This document shows, one piece after another, positions 1 through 10,782 of a stretch of 64,000 nt of DNA (the first letter of the stretch is position 1; each line of letters begins with the position of its first letter). Origin of the DNA: Chryseobacterium sp. JM1 (GTDB lineage Bacteria > Bacteroidota > Bacteroidia > Flavobacteriales > Weeksellaceae); assembly GCF_000737715.1 (NCBI RefSeq), contig NZ_JPRN01000005.1, positions 415,052 through 479,051 on the forward strand, read 5' to 3'. The position numbers were made by a program, and so were the translations under genes. The notes under the pieces were generated by a model that saw only the letters and a program-made list of their open reading frames with translations, was not told where the DNA came from and made no database searches.

Positions 1-1335
1 AGCATTCAATCCTTGAGAAGCATACAGATATTCTACAGCACCATTAGGCGCAGAGGTCATATCTCCGGAATACATCAAGCTTCCATTAACCTGGTTATAG
101 GCTGCATTCCAACCTGTCTTTCCTCCGATATTCAATCCGGAAAGGTCAAGATCATTCGCTCCCCATCCATCTTCCCAGTAAATTCCGACGGCTAGTTTTT
201 CACCAAGGAATCTTGTTCCGGCAGGAATATTTCCTACAAACATTTTTTCAGAAGTTGGCAATCCGAATTCTACATTTTCCGGGAAATAGAACTTCTTTCC
301 GGAAAGATCAAATCTCAATTTCACATAATTCAGGATAAAATTATAGTTTTTTTCACCTACCGATCCGGTTTTTCCGGTTTTTACCCAGGATTTTCCATTC
401 CTAATTCTATACACAAAGGTATCTAAACCATACATTCTCAAATAACAGGCAGACAAAGCTTTAAACAACGCAAACGGTGTCGCATTATCCAGCCAGTGCA
501 GGTCATTGTTCTCCAACAAGGTATGAGTCGCCTCATTCAATGGATTGGAAACCAATGGCTGATGATGAATTTTGGACAGTTTTGAAATCTTATTAATGGT
601 TTTCGAAGATCTTTTTTTATACGCTAAAAACAACGGTTTGAACCTGTTGAAAATCTGAGCAAGCTTTTCCAGTCCGTATTTTTCAAATAAAGCTGACGGA
701 TTAAATTTACTTTCCTTAATGGCTTTAATCAACTCATCGTTTTTGATCAAAAGCGTAGTATCCGTCGTTTTATAAATCACATATCTGAAAAACTCTACGG
801 GATTGGCAGGATACACCTGATACAGATCCGCAATCTTGACGATAGCTTCCTTGTTTCTGATATTCTCTGTTCCTGTAAAAGTATAATTCAGTTCTTTCGT
901 TAAAACAGAAAGCACATCATTCATTGTTTTTTCATTCAGTGCAATTCCAGACTTCAGAAGGGAAAGACATTTTTCAGTCATTTCTTCTGCAGAATAGGCT
1001 TTAACGACTTTAAAAATCAGTTTTGTATTGGGAACATTCAGCACTTCATCAGGAATATAGATTTCATCCTGAAAATTACTTCCATACGTAGAAATATAAT
1101 GTTTAAGCTGCTCAATGAACAACTCGAGTCTTGTGCTGTCTTTTATTTTCTGCCAGGATTTATGGAAGGTCTTATTCAGATCATTTCCGTTTAATTTTTC
1201 TTTCTCGTAAAATTGAATGATCCCGTCTTTTGCCCAAACGGCATCTGCCTCGATCACAAAACCTGCGTCAGAAATAAAAGGAGTACTTTCGGTTTTCTTG
1301 GCCAGTACGGCATTAAATAATTGAAGTGTTTTCAT
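1..1335 (-). CDS. TerD-like stress/RNA-repair-associated protein, MXAN_6230/SCO0854-like (partial)
   Basis: The reading frame starts with ATG at 1335 (MKTLQLFNAVLAKK) and stays open to the left window edge, so at least 445 residues are present and the C-terminus is missing. The N-terminal 270 residues are alpha-helical with NPVEFFRYVIYKTT and IFNRFKPLFLAYK; the visible end has YWEDGWGANDLDLSGL and SGDMTSAPNGAVEY. From memory this layout matches the MXAN_6230/SCO0854 family, whose C-terminal part is TerD-like (tellurite/stress family). The gene follows rtcB and a tRNA-like RNA on the same strand, and its leader carries repeats also found inside that RNA. This supports a role in the same RNA-damage pathway, but no activity can be read from the sequence. 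No RING domain is seen. Confidence 0.6.
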   Translation of the reverse strand, partial: MKTLQLFNAVLAKKTESTPFISDAGFVIEADAVWAKDGIIQFYEKEKLNGNDLNKTFHKSWQKIKDSTRLELFIEQLKHYISTYGSNFQDEIYIPDEVLNVPNTKLIFKVVKAYSAEEMTEKCLSLLKSGIALNEKTMNDVLSVLTKELNYTFTGTENIRNKEAIVKIADLYQVYPANPVEFFRYVIYKTTDTTLLIKNDELIKAIKESKFNPSALFEKYGLEKLAQIFNRFKPLFLAYKKRSSKTINKISKLSKIHHQPLVSNPLNEATHTLLENNDLHWLDNATPFALFKALSACYLRMYGLDTFVYRIRNGKSWVKTGKTGSVGEKNYNFILNYVKLRFDLSGKKFYFPENVEFGLPTSEKMFVGNIPAGTRFLGEKLAVGIYWEDGWGANDLDLSGLNIGGKTGWNAAYNQVNGSLMYSGDMTSAPNGAVEYLYASQGLNA

Positions 1336-1384
1336 TGTGATTAAAATTAAATAAGTGAGGAGTAGGGCTTTTTTAAAAAACGAT

Positions 1385-1455
1385 ATAGGAACTCCTTTTA
1401 CCTATTATTTTGAAAAAGGCGGAGAGTAATTACCAATATAGGAACTCTGTTTGCC
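1385..1455 (-). promoter_or_regulatory. Structured leader repeats upstream of the TerD-like gene
   Basis: On the minus strand this leader has two copies of motif B (RGTTCCTAT core, 1438-1455 and 1385-1403) flanking one copy of motif A (GTAATTACTCTCCGC, 1419-1433). The same A and B motifs make up the insert of the tRNA-like RNA at 1522-1619. ACTCT of motif A can pair with AGAGT of the upstream B copy, or with GGAGT of the downstream one. An RNA switch or processing site is a reasonable inference; the function is unknown. Confidence 0.5.
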
Positions 1456-1521
1456 TTTAATTTTTTTACCGATAAAAACACTTCAATGGTATTCAAATAT
1501 AAGTATTTTTCATCAGTATTG

Positions 1522-1619
1522 TGGAGCAGACAGGAATCGAACCTGTGACCCGTAAGATAGGAACTTTGTCTGCCAATAGCGGAAAGTGATCACTGCTCTA
1601 CCTTCTGAGCTACTGCCCC
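1522..1619 (-). ncRNA. tRNA-like RNA with a 42-nt anticodon arm
   Basis: The minus strand folds as a tRNA: 7-bp acceptor stem (GGGGCAG with CTGCTCC, one G-U), 4-bp D stem (GCTC/GAGC) with a GG-containing loop, 5-nt variable region GGGTC, and a perfect T arm (ACAGG, TTCGATT, CCTGT). Between positions 26 and 44 there are 42 nt (1552-1593) instead of the usual 17, and the outer anticodon stem (GTGAT/CTTAC) is weak. The insert has its own stem, ACTTT with AAAGT. No CCA is encoded. It lies just downstream of rtcB. It could be a tRNA with an intron-like insert, a Y-RNA-like decoy, or a degenerate tRNA; a working anticodon cannot be assigned. Confidence 0.7.
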
Positions 1620-1675
1620 ATTGATTTTTTATTTTTTAAACTTCTTTATACGTTGATCATCGTCGAGAATATAAA

Positions 1676-1702
1676 CCTTATAGGTTTCAAAAACCTATAA
1701 GG
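1676..1702 (-). terminator. Perfect 12-bp inverted repeat after rtcB
   Basis: CCTTATAGGTTT and AAACCTATAAGG are separated by three bases, 35 bp after the rtcB stop. The tract that follows on the minus strand is only TTTATATT, so it may be a weak terminator, an attenuator, or a boundary or processing hairpin before the tRNA-like RNA. Confidence 0.5.
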
Positions 1703-1736
1703 CTTAGGTATTATATTTACTATCTGATTAGAAAAA

Positions 1737-3248
<1,512 letters not shown>

Positions 3249-3275
3249 CTATCCAACGATTAAAAATAAAGAAAT

Positions 3276-3608
3276 ATGTTGTTAGAACAATTAAAAAACA
3301 ATCCTGAAACCCTTCTGTTCAAAGAAGTAATTGCCCATATTGATGAACAGTATGATTTTATCCCTACTGAATTTAAAAACGGAAATACAGTGAACGAAGC
3401 CGGTCAGAATAACGGTTCGTGTAAGGTTTTCAGTTTTGCTAAGCTTCAGGGATTATCAAAAGAACAGGTACTTCCTCTTTTCGGAGAATTCTATAGAGAA
3501 GATGTTTTAAAAAATCCTGAGGGAACAGATCACCAGAATATCAGAAACTTTATGGAGTTTGGCTGGGATGGGATTTCTTTTGAGGGAGAAGCATTGAAAA
3601 AGAAATAG
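3276..3608 (+). CDS. HopJ type III effector-like protein
   Basis: This 110-residue protein matches, from memory, the small HopJ family (PF08888), which is common in flavobacteria and cyanobacteria despite its effector name. Typical segments are FKNGNTVNEAGQNNGSCKVF and the end NFMEFGWDGISFEGEALK. There is no signal peptide or membrane segment. The biochemical role is not established. It is divergent from rtcB with only about 145 bp between the two starts, so the promoters overlap. Whether it belongs to the repair locus is unclear. Confidence 0.8.
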   Translation: MLLEQLKNNPETLLFKEVIAHIDEQYDFIPTEFKNGNTVNEAGQNNGSCKVFSFAKLQGLSKEQVLPLFGEFYREDVLKNPEGTDHQNIRNFMEFGWDGISFEGEALKKK

Positions 3609-3617
3609 TTTTTTAAC

Positions 3618-3848
3618 GTCAATAGTGAATTTTGCTTCGCAAGTGAATAGTCAATTTAAAAACGATTGAAATGTTAGGAGATGATGAATGGAAAGAGAAA
3701 TCGTTTTTAAAGTCAATAGTGAATTTTGCTGCGCAAGTGAATAGTCAATTTAAAAACGATTGAAATGTTAGGAGATGATGAATGGAAAGAGAAATCGTTT
3801 TTAAAGTCAATAGTGAATTTTGCTGCGCAAGTGAATAGTCAATTGATG
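3618..3848. repeat. 94-bp tandem direct repeats (2.4 copies)
   Basis: Copies begin at 3618, 3712 and 3806 (the third is partial) with a period of exactly 94 bases and only a few differences. Each begins GTCAATAGTGAATTTTGC and ends with an ATCGTTTTTAAA stretch. Short words are shared with the repeats at 30592-31043. No gene is seen between the HopJ-like gene and the WYL gene at 3963. Confidence 0.85.
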
Positions 3849-3962
3849 GCGGACAGTAAGATTGAAAATCCAAAATCCAGAATCCAAAATTAAAAATTGA
3901 CTTGCGAAGCAAAATTGACATTTCACAATTCACATTTATCCCCTCCAAAAAACCACACAACC

Positions 3963-4982
3963 ATGTCATCCAATAAAAACGCACTTATTCGTTATAAAAC
4001 ATTAGATAAATGTCTTAAGAACAAATACCGGAAATACACACTGGAAGATCTTATTGATGCCTGTTCTGATGCCCTTTTTGAATTTGAAGGTAAAGAATCT
4101 TATGTAAGCAGACGGACCGTTCAGCTTGACCTGCAGAATATGCGGAGTGAAAAATTCGGGTATGAAGCCCCGATTGAAGTATTTGAACGAAAATACTACC
4201 GTTACAGTGATTCTGAGTACAGCATTCATAATATTTCCGTCAATGAAAGTGATCTGAAAGCGATGAATAATGCCGTTCAGATCCTGAAACAGTTCAAGGA
4301 TTTCTCTATGTTTAAAGAGATGAACGGGGTGATTCAGAAACTGGAAGATTCCATCCATTCTACAGGACAGAAATCAATCATTCATCTGGATAAAAATGAA
4401 CAGCTGAAAGGGTTGGAACATATCGACATCCTTTATGAAAGTATTTCGAATAAAAAAGTCCTGAATATTCTTTACCGTAGTTTTACCGCAAGGGAATCCA
4501 GTAATTATGTGGTTCATCCTCAATTGTTAAAGGAGTTTAACAACCGTTGGTTCCTGATCTGTCAACACAAGGGCAAAATGTACAATTTGGCTCTCGACCG
4601 TATGGAAAGTATTGAGCCTGATGAAAAAGCTCCGTATATCGATAAAGATCTGGATGGTGATGAGTATTTCAAAGATATTGTCGGTGTTACGGTTTCGGAA
4701 ACAATGGCTCCAAGGAACGTCATTTTCTTTGTCGATGCCCACAACGCTCCGTATATAAAGACCAAACCGCTTCATAAAAGCCAGGAAATTTTAAGTGAAA
4801 CGGAGGAAGGAACGTTATTTAAAATCTGTGTACAGATCAATTTTGAGCTAGAAAGATTACTACTTGGTTTTGGAGAATCTCTGATCGTTCACAAACCGAG
4901 AAAACTAAGATTACGGTTACAGGAAAAGTTTAGTGCCGGGTTTAAAAACTATGAGAAGCTGGATATTCCTGATGAAAGCTAG
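3963..4982 (+). CDS. WYL-domain transcriptional regulator
   Basis: The protein has 339 residues. The N-terminal about 100 residues resemble a winged-helix DNA-binding segment (SRRTVQLDLQNMR), and the middle carries a WYL-type ligand-binding domain (KVLNILYRSF, NRWFLICQHKGKMYNLALDRM), followed by a C-terminal WCX-like part. WYL regulators sense ligands, possibly nucleic-acid fragments, in defence and stress loci. ATG at 3963 is preferred over a TTG at 3897, because the 22 extra residues would be encoded by repeat-like sequence. It lies in the RtcB neighbourhood and is a candidate for the factor that binds the shared motif upstream of rtcB and the RlaP gene; that link is inference. Confidence 0.85.
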   Translation: MSSNKNALIRYKTLDKCLKNKYRKYTLEDLIDACSDALFEFEGKESYVSRRTVQLDLQNMRSEKFGYEAPIEVFERKYYRYSDSEYSIHNISVNESDLKAMNNAVQILKQFKDFSMFKEMNGVIQKLEDSIHSTGQKSIIHLDKNEQLKGLEHIDILYESISNKKVLNILYRSFTARESSNYVVHPQLLKEFNNRWFLICQHKGKMYNLALDRMESIEPDEKAPYIDKDLDGDEYFKDIVGVTVSETMAPRNVIFFVDAHNAPYIKTKPLHKSQEILSETEEGTLFKICVQINFELERLLLGFGESLIVHKPRKLRLRLQEKFSAGFKNYEKLDIPDES

Positions 4983-5051
4983 TTTTTACTACAAAAGAAA
5001 CCAAAGTTTTTTGAACTTTTGAGTTATTTTGAAGTTGAAAACTTTGAAAAT

Positions 5052-5251
5052 AGAAGACCACTTAGTTCTATAAAAATATTTGATTTTTATTCGGAATACT
5101 GTCCATAAACCTCTGTGAAAATTTGTGCAATCTGTGGTTAAAAAATTCAACCACAAAAGTCACAAAAGCCTTACACTTAATTTACTAGAAGTTTAAATAC
5201 TTTGTAAAAAGAAGATCATATAAGTTCTATAAAAATCAATGATTTTTATAC
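5052..5251. repeat. Dispersed non-coding repeat, two diverged parts
   Basis: GAAGACCACTTAGTTCTAT with a following AAAAAT...ATTTTTAT hairpin occurs at 5052-5090. A longer form at 5151-5251 begins AACCACAAAAGTCAC and ends in the same hairpin. A third copy lies at 34174-34284. The 440-bp gap between the WYL gene and the small ORF at 5424 holds nothing else recognisable. Confidence 0.6.
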
Positions 5252-5423
5252 TGATGAGTAATAATCATTGAACCTGCGAAAAACTCCTCTCCTGTGGAAG
5301 ATAGCGAAAATTCAAAGGATTTTTGAAGGGGTGGTTCGATGTATGCTTTAAAACACTTGCTACCACAAATAATTTCAAAGTGGCTCAGAAATTGTATTAA
5401 TCAGGACATTAAAAAATCTTACT

Positions 5424-5561
5424 ATGAAATCAAGAATATTTAAAGCATTGATTGCAATTATAGCACCTATTGCGATAGAATATATCGTAAAAAAGATATC
5501 TGAGAGATTGGATAAAAAAGAAGAAGATAAAGGAAAAGGACCTAAACAGATTACTGCTTAA
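5424..5561 (+). CDS. 45-residue small protein with hydrophobic N-terminal helix
   Basis: ATG at 5424 opens a 45-codon frame starting MKSRIFKALIAIIAPIAIEY. A hydrophobic stretch (residues 5-22) is followed by a strongly charged tail (KKISERLDKKEEDKGKGPK). This looks like a small membrane-associated protein. A good intrinsic terminator follows 32 bp after the stop, which supports a real transcript. I do not recognise the family. A type I toxin-like peptide is possible, but no antisense RNA promoter was identified. Confidence 0.55.
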   Translation: MKSRIFKALIAIIAPIAIEYIVKKISERLDKKEEDKGKGPKQITA

Positions 5562-5592
5562 ATGGAGAAGTAGTTAGAATTTAATTTTATTG

Positions 5593-5631
5593 AAAAGAGG
5601 CTGTCAATTATTTGTATAGCCTCTTTTTTTG
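5593..5631 (+). terminator. Intrinsic terminator after the 45-residue gene
   Basis: AAAGAGGCT and AGCCTCTTT form a 9-bp stem, followed directly by a run of T. Confidence 0.85.
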
Positions 5632-5637
5632 TTGGTT

Positions 5638-5806
5638 ACCGCAAAGACGCAAGTTTTTTTTTGAATTCGACTGCTTTAAGGCGCAAGGATTTTATCTTCG
5701 ATAAAATTGTACAATGTCATTGCGAGGAGCGAAGCGACGAAGCAATCTCTAAAATACTTTTTTTGGCGTAAATGAGAGATTGCTTCACCTAAAGTTCGTA
5801 ATGACA
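5638..5806. repeat. Composite dispersed palindromic element
   Basis: It starts with CGCAAAGACGCAAG and the word AAGGCGCAAGGATTTTATC, then TGTCATTGCGAGGAGC at 5715, closed by an imperfect inverted match ending at 5806 (GAGATTGCTTC, CGTAATGACA). Related words recur at 15274-15463 and 24228-24342, so this is a multi-copy, REP-like family. Confidence 0.75.
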
Positions 5807-5835
5807 ATCTTTTTTTATTTGTGTAAGCTAACCAA

Positions 5836-6390
5836 TTATACATTTACCTTCTTTACAGAAAAGTGTCCTTCATTGAATTCAATAACCATTTTCTTTCCGT
5901 AATCAATCTGTATCTTAAATATATTCTCCAGAGGAAACTGTAAAATGAATTGCAGAATCAGGCGTATGACTCCTCCATGGGTGATGATCAACACTTTATT
6001 AGCATTAGTTTCAGAAGTAAGTTCATTCCAAAAGTTTAAAACACGGTTCTGCATTTCCAGCAGATTTTCTCCACCAGTTGCTTTTATCTGTACAAAATCT
6101 TCATACCATGGATTAATCTCTTCTTTGGGAATATCCGTCCATTTCTTCATTTCCCAGTCGCCAAAATTCATTTCCCGAAGTCTTTCATCCGTCTTGTAAT
6201 TAAATTTAAAATGTTCTGCCAAAAGAGTGCATCTGCCGGACGGACTTGAAAAAACATGATCAAAATGATTGTCAATAATCAACTCATTGAAATCTTTACA
6301 GAAATCATTTCGCAAAGGAATATCTGAAAAACCATAACACAGATTCTCAGGATTTTCTACAGCTGTATGCCGGATTACATGAATTTCCAT
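5836..6390 (-). CDS. cobC: Alpha-ribazole phosphatase / histidine phosphatase
   Basis: This 184-residue protein of the histidine phosphatase superfamily has the phosphohistidine motif IRHTAV near the N-terminus (His8) and a second catalytic His in THGGVIR. In the B12 pathway it removes phosphate from alpha-ribazole phosphate or adenosylcobalamin phosphate. Its start overlaps the end of cobS by 16 bases, and the order cobT-cobS-cobC on one strand makes the assignment firm. Broad-specificity phosphatases look similar, so context carries much of the call. Confidence 0.85.
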   Translation of the reverse strand: MEIHVIRHTAVENPENLCYGFSDIPLRNDFCKDFNELIIDNHFDHVFSSPSGRCTLLAEHFKFNYKTDERLREMNFGDWEMKKWTDIPKEEINPWYEDFVQIKATGGENLLEMQNRVLNFWNELTSETNANKVLIITHGGVIRLILQFILQFPLENIFKIQIDYGKKMVIEFNEGHFSVKKVNV

Positions 6391-7157
6391 ACGATCATTG
6401 CTCCTAAATAAAACAAAACTTCAGTCACCTGCTGTACAGACCCCAGACAGTCTCCGGTATATCCACCGATATGCTTTTTAAAATACCAGCCCATACAGAT
6501 TTTCCCCAAATAAGCCAATGCAAAAGCCAGAATCAACCGCCAGTCCGGAATCAGAAGAAAGGAAGCCAAAACACTGATAAAACTTACCACCAATGCTGAT
6601 CCATCCAGGGGTTTATTGGCTAAAGGTTTTGATTTGCTGACATCAATATCCGTCACATAACGGTGTGTATAGATCATGGTTCCTGCAATAAATCTGCTTG
6701 CCGTGTGAGCAAGAACAATCAGACCAAGGGTTTTAAATAAATCTATAGTTCCCAAAGCCTGAATGCTGAAGAATTTCAAAGCAAACAGCAATATAATTCC
6801 TACCGCTCCGTAAGCTCCTACCCGGCTGTCTTTCATAATGGTCAGGATCTTTTCTTTACCATATCCGCCGCCGAAACTGTCGCAGACATCTGTAAAACCA
6901 TCCTCATGAAACGCTCCGGTCAGAAGGACACTGCTGATCATCATCAGAACAATGGCAATATCCAGGTTAAAAAGTTGATACGAAAGATAGAGTACCACTG
7001 CATTCACAAGACCTACCAATAGTCCAACCCATGCGAAATATTTCTGCGACTTATTCATGATTTCACCGGAATACGGAATCGTAAACGGAACGGGAATTCT
7101 CGTGAAAAACATAAGCGCCGTGGCGAAATAGATCAGTTCGTTTTTTATACCTTTCAT
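6375..7157 (-). CDS. cobS: Adenosylcobinamide-GDP ribazoletransferase
   Basis: CobS joins adenosylcobinamide-GDP and alpha-ribazole to finish the nucleotide loop of vitamin B12, in the inner membrane. The 260-residue protein has several hydrophobic segments and the family motifs GAFHEDGFTDVCDSFGGG and MKDSRVGAYG, plus GGYTGDCLG near the C-terminus. It abuts cobT (no gap) and overlaps cobC, so the three are translated from one message. Confidence 0.95.
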   Translation of the reverse strand: MKGIKNELIYFATALMFFTRIPVPFTIPYSGEIMNKSQKYFAWVGLLVGLVNAVVLYLSYQLFNLDIAIVLMMISSVLLTGAFHEDGFTDVCDSFGGGYGKEKILTIMKDSRVGAYGAVGIILLFALKFFSIQALGTIDLFKTLGLIVLAHTASRFIAGTMIYTHRYVTDIDVSKSKPLANKPLDGSALVVSFISVLASFLLIPDWRLILAFALAYLGKICMGWYFKKHIGGYTGDCLGSVQQVTEVLFYLGAMIVWKFM

Positions 7158-8422
<1,265 letters not shown>

Positions 8423-8462
8423 ACGCAAAAACACTGCGCACTTCCTCTTTTACTTTGCATTA
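8423..8462 (+). promoter_or_regulatory. RlaP promoter with shared three-block motif
   Basis: ACGCA (8423-8427), 7 bases, TGCGCACTT (8435-8443), 6 bases, TTACTTTGCATTA (8450-8462). Blocks and spacings equal those upstream of rtcB (3137-3176). The ATG at 8475 lies 12 bases after the last block, so the leader is very short. No -33 TTG is present. Confidence 0.75.
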
Positions 8463-8468
8463 AAATAG

Positions 8469-9224
<756 letters not shown>

Positions 9225-9259
9225 ATGAGTTATAAGTTATTAATTGTGAGTTGTGAATT

Positions 9260-9907
9260 ATGGGAATATTTGATTTTTTTAAAAGGAAAAGTAAACCTTT
9301 GATGGCTAAAAAGGAGGTGAAAAATGCTGCAACGGTAATTCATCCTTTCATAAAGCAATGCGAGTTTTTAAAGGAGGAATTTGGCTTGGTTGTTCCACAG
9401 TCTTCCATTGATTGTCTGATTCGTTTCAATCTTCCTGTAGATCATTATTACTACAGCCTTTTTTGGCATTTTGACAATGATTTCCTTGAAGTATTTTATA
9501 ATGAAAAATTTATTCAATGGGTTGTAGACCGCTATCAGCAAGTACATGGCGCAGATCCGGATTTAAAAAACTTACAGGATCAATTAGACGAAGCAAAATT
9601 TGAATTCAATCTCAGGAATGATTCCTTTCACAGCAATACTATGGACTTTGATCTTATCAATCAATGCTATGCTGAATTTAAAGCTTCGGGTGAAGAACTT
9701 ATGATCACGCTTAATTTCGATTATGAGAATCTGCTCCTTAACACAGAACTGAAAGGATATGTAGGACAGAATTATCCCAGTTTTAATGGACTTTATAAAA
9801 CAACAGCTGGCATACAATATAAACAACTGGAAGATTTTAAATTACTGGAAGATATTATCCAAAATTTACTGGATGAAAAAGAGAAAAATAAGAACTTTCC
9901 TTTTTAA
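9260..9907 (+). CDS. Uncharacterised soluble protein
   Basis: The 215-residue protein starts MGIFDFFKRKSKP, a basic amphipathic start seen in many unrelated bacterial proteins. The rest is acidic and mixed alpha/beta, with no signal peptide, membrane segment or recognised catalytic motif. It lies 35 bp after the RlaP gene and 34 bp before the ATP-grasp gene, with no promoter visible between, so it is probably in the same operon. I do not recognise the family. Confidence 0.8.
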   Translation: MGIFDFFKRKSKPLMAKKEVKNAATVIHPFIKQCEFLKEEFGLVVPQSSIDCLIRFNLPVDHYYYSLFWHFDNDFLEVFYNEKFIQWVVDRYQQVHGADPDLKNLQDQLDEAKFEFNLRNDSFHSNTMDFDLINQCYAEFKASGEELMITLNFDYENLLLNTELKGYVGQNYPSFNGLYKTTAGIQYKQLEDFKLLEDIIQNLLDEKEKNKNFPF

Positions 9908-9941
9908 CAGAATCTGATAGTAGAAATAAAAAACAGAACAC

Positions 9942-10673
9942 ATGAAAAATATAATAGCGCTTTCTCCTATGTATACGGAAGACAGCAACAATCTGAAAAA
10001 GGCGTCCATCCATTCGCCTTACGAACTGAACCGTTTTAATGCCAAATGGAATGTACCCGAAGAGTTTCGGGAAGATGTTATTGCAGTATATGGTGAAGAT
10101 ATTTATGCCGAGATTGTTGCCGATCAGTGTGGACTGACGCTTATGAAACCTGATGACAACTGGCTTTCCCTTATTTCTGAAGAGTTTACAAAACGTAAAA
10201 TTTCTTACGGACAGATGAAAGACTATATTGATCAGGAAAATATGTTCATTAAATGTTCTGATTTTAAAAGTTTCAAGGCCGGAGTTTATCAAAAAGTTAC
10301 GGATATCAAAGGTTTTGATACGGTAGATCTCAATTCTACGGTTTTCACATCAGAAGTTGTGGAGTGGCTACTGGAAGTAAGATGCTTTGTTTTACATGGT
10401 GAAATAAAAACCTATTCTTCCTATTGGCGGAATGATGCATTTGATATGAATCCACTTTCAGAGCGGGAAGAAAACGATATGTCTGTATTTTTTGATTTGT
10501 TTATCAGAAAATATGCTTCTACCCTTCCTCCCGCCATCGTTTTGGATTTTGGAAGTATCAAAGAAAAAGGCTGGGCTTTGATTGAAGCGAATCCTGCCTG
10601 GTGTTCCGGTTTGTATGCCTGTAATGCGGAGAAGGTGCTGGAGGTGATTGTGGAGAGTTGTGTGAAGAGATAA
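9942..10673 (+). CDS. R2K-like ATP-grasp protein
   Basis: The 243-residue protein ends with ALIEANPAWCSGLYACN, the C-terminal signature of the R2K clade of ATP-grasp enzymes, with acidic metal ligands in VLDFGSI and the EANPAW asparagine. ATP-grasp enzymes join a carboxylate to a nucleophile through an acyl phosphate; R2K members occur in phages and in conflict or repair loci, but their substrate is unknown. It is the last gene of the RlaP operon and is followed immediately by a strong terminator that overlaps its stop codon. Confidence 0.8.
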   Translation: MKNIIALSPMYTEDSNNLKKASIHSPYELNRFNAKWNVPEEFREDVIAVYGEDIYAEIVADQCGLTLMKPDDNWLSLISEEFTKRKISYGQMKDYIDQENMFIKCSDFKSFKAGVYQKVTDIKGFDTVDLNSTVFTSEVVEWLLEVRCFVLHGEIKTYSSYWRNDAFDMNPLSEREENDMSVFFDLFIRKYASTLPPAIVLDFGSIKEKGWALIEANPAWCSGLYACNAEKVLEVIVESCVKR

Positions 10674-10703
10674 ACGATTACGGTTATCCGTAATCGTTTT
10701 TTA
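10672..10703 (+). terminator. Intrinsic terminator ending the RlaP operon
   Basis: AAACGATTACGG and CCGTAATCGTTT form a perfect 12-bp stem with a TTAT loop, followed by a T run. The stem begins inside the TAA stop codon of the ATP-grasp gene. Confidence 0.92.
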
Positions 10704-10714
10704 TGGATTGGGAA

Positions 10715-10722
10715 TATATTTG
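10715..10722 (+). promoter_or_regulatory. -7 element before the HamA-like gene
   Basis: TATATTTG matches the flavobacterial TAnnTTTG element 60 bp before the ATG at 10783. No well-spaced TTG was found. The preceding terminator means the defence pair needs its own promoter. Confidence 0.45.
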
Positions 10723-10782
10723 TAACTTAAATATAGTATATTGAATATATCGTGAATAATATTTAATTTAGAGCAAAAACAA

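Noticed and set aside
1522..1619. Ordinary tRNA with a defined amino acid
   Set aside because: The anticodon arm is 42 nt and no 7-base loop can be placed with confidence, so no isotype is given.
4983..5423. Additional gene between the WYL regulator and the small ORF
   Set aside because: All frames are short and broken; the region is explained by the dispersed repeat.
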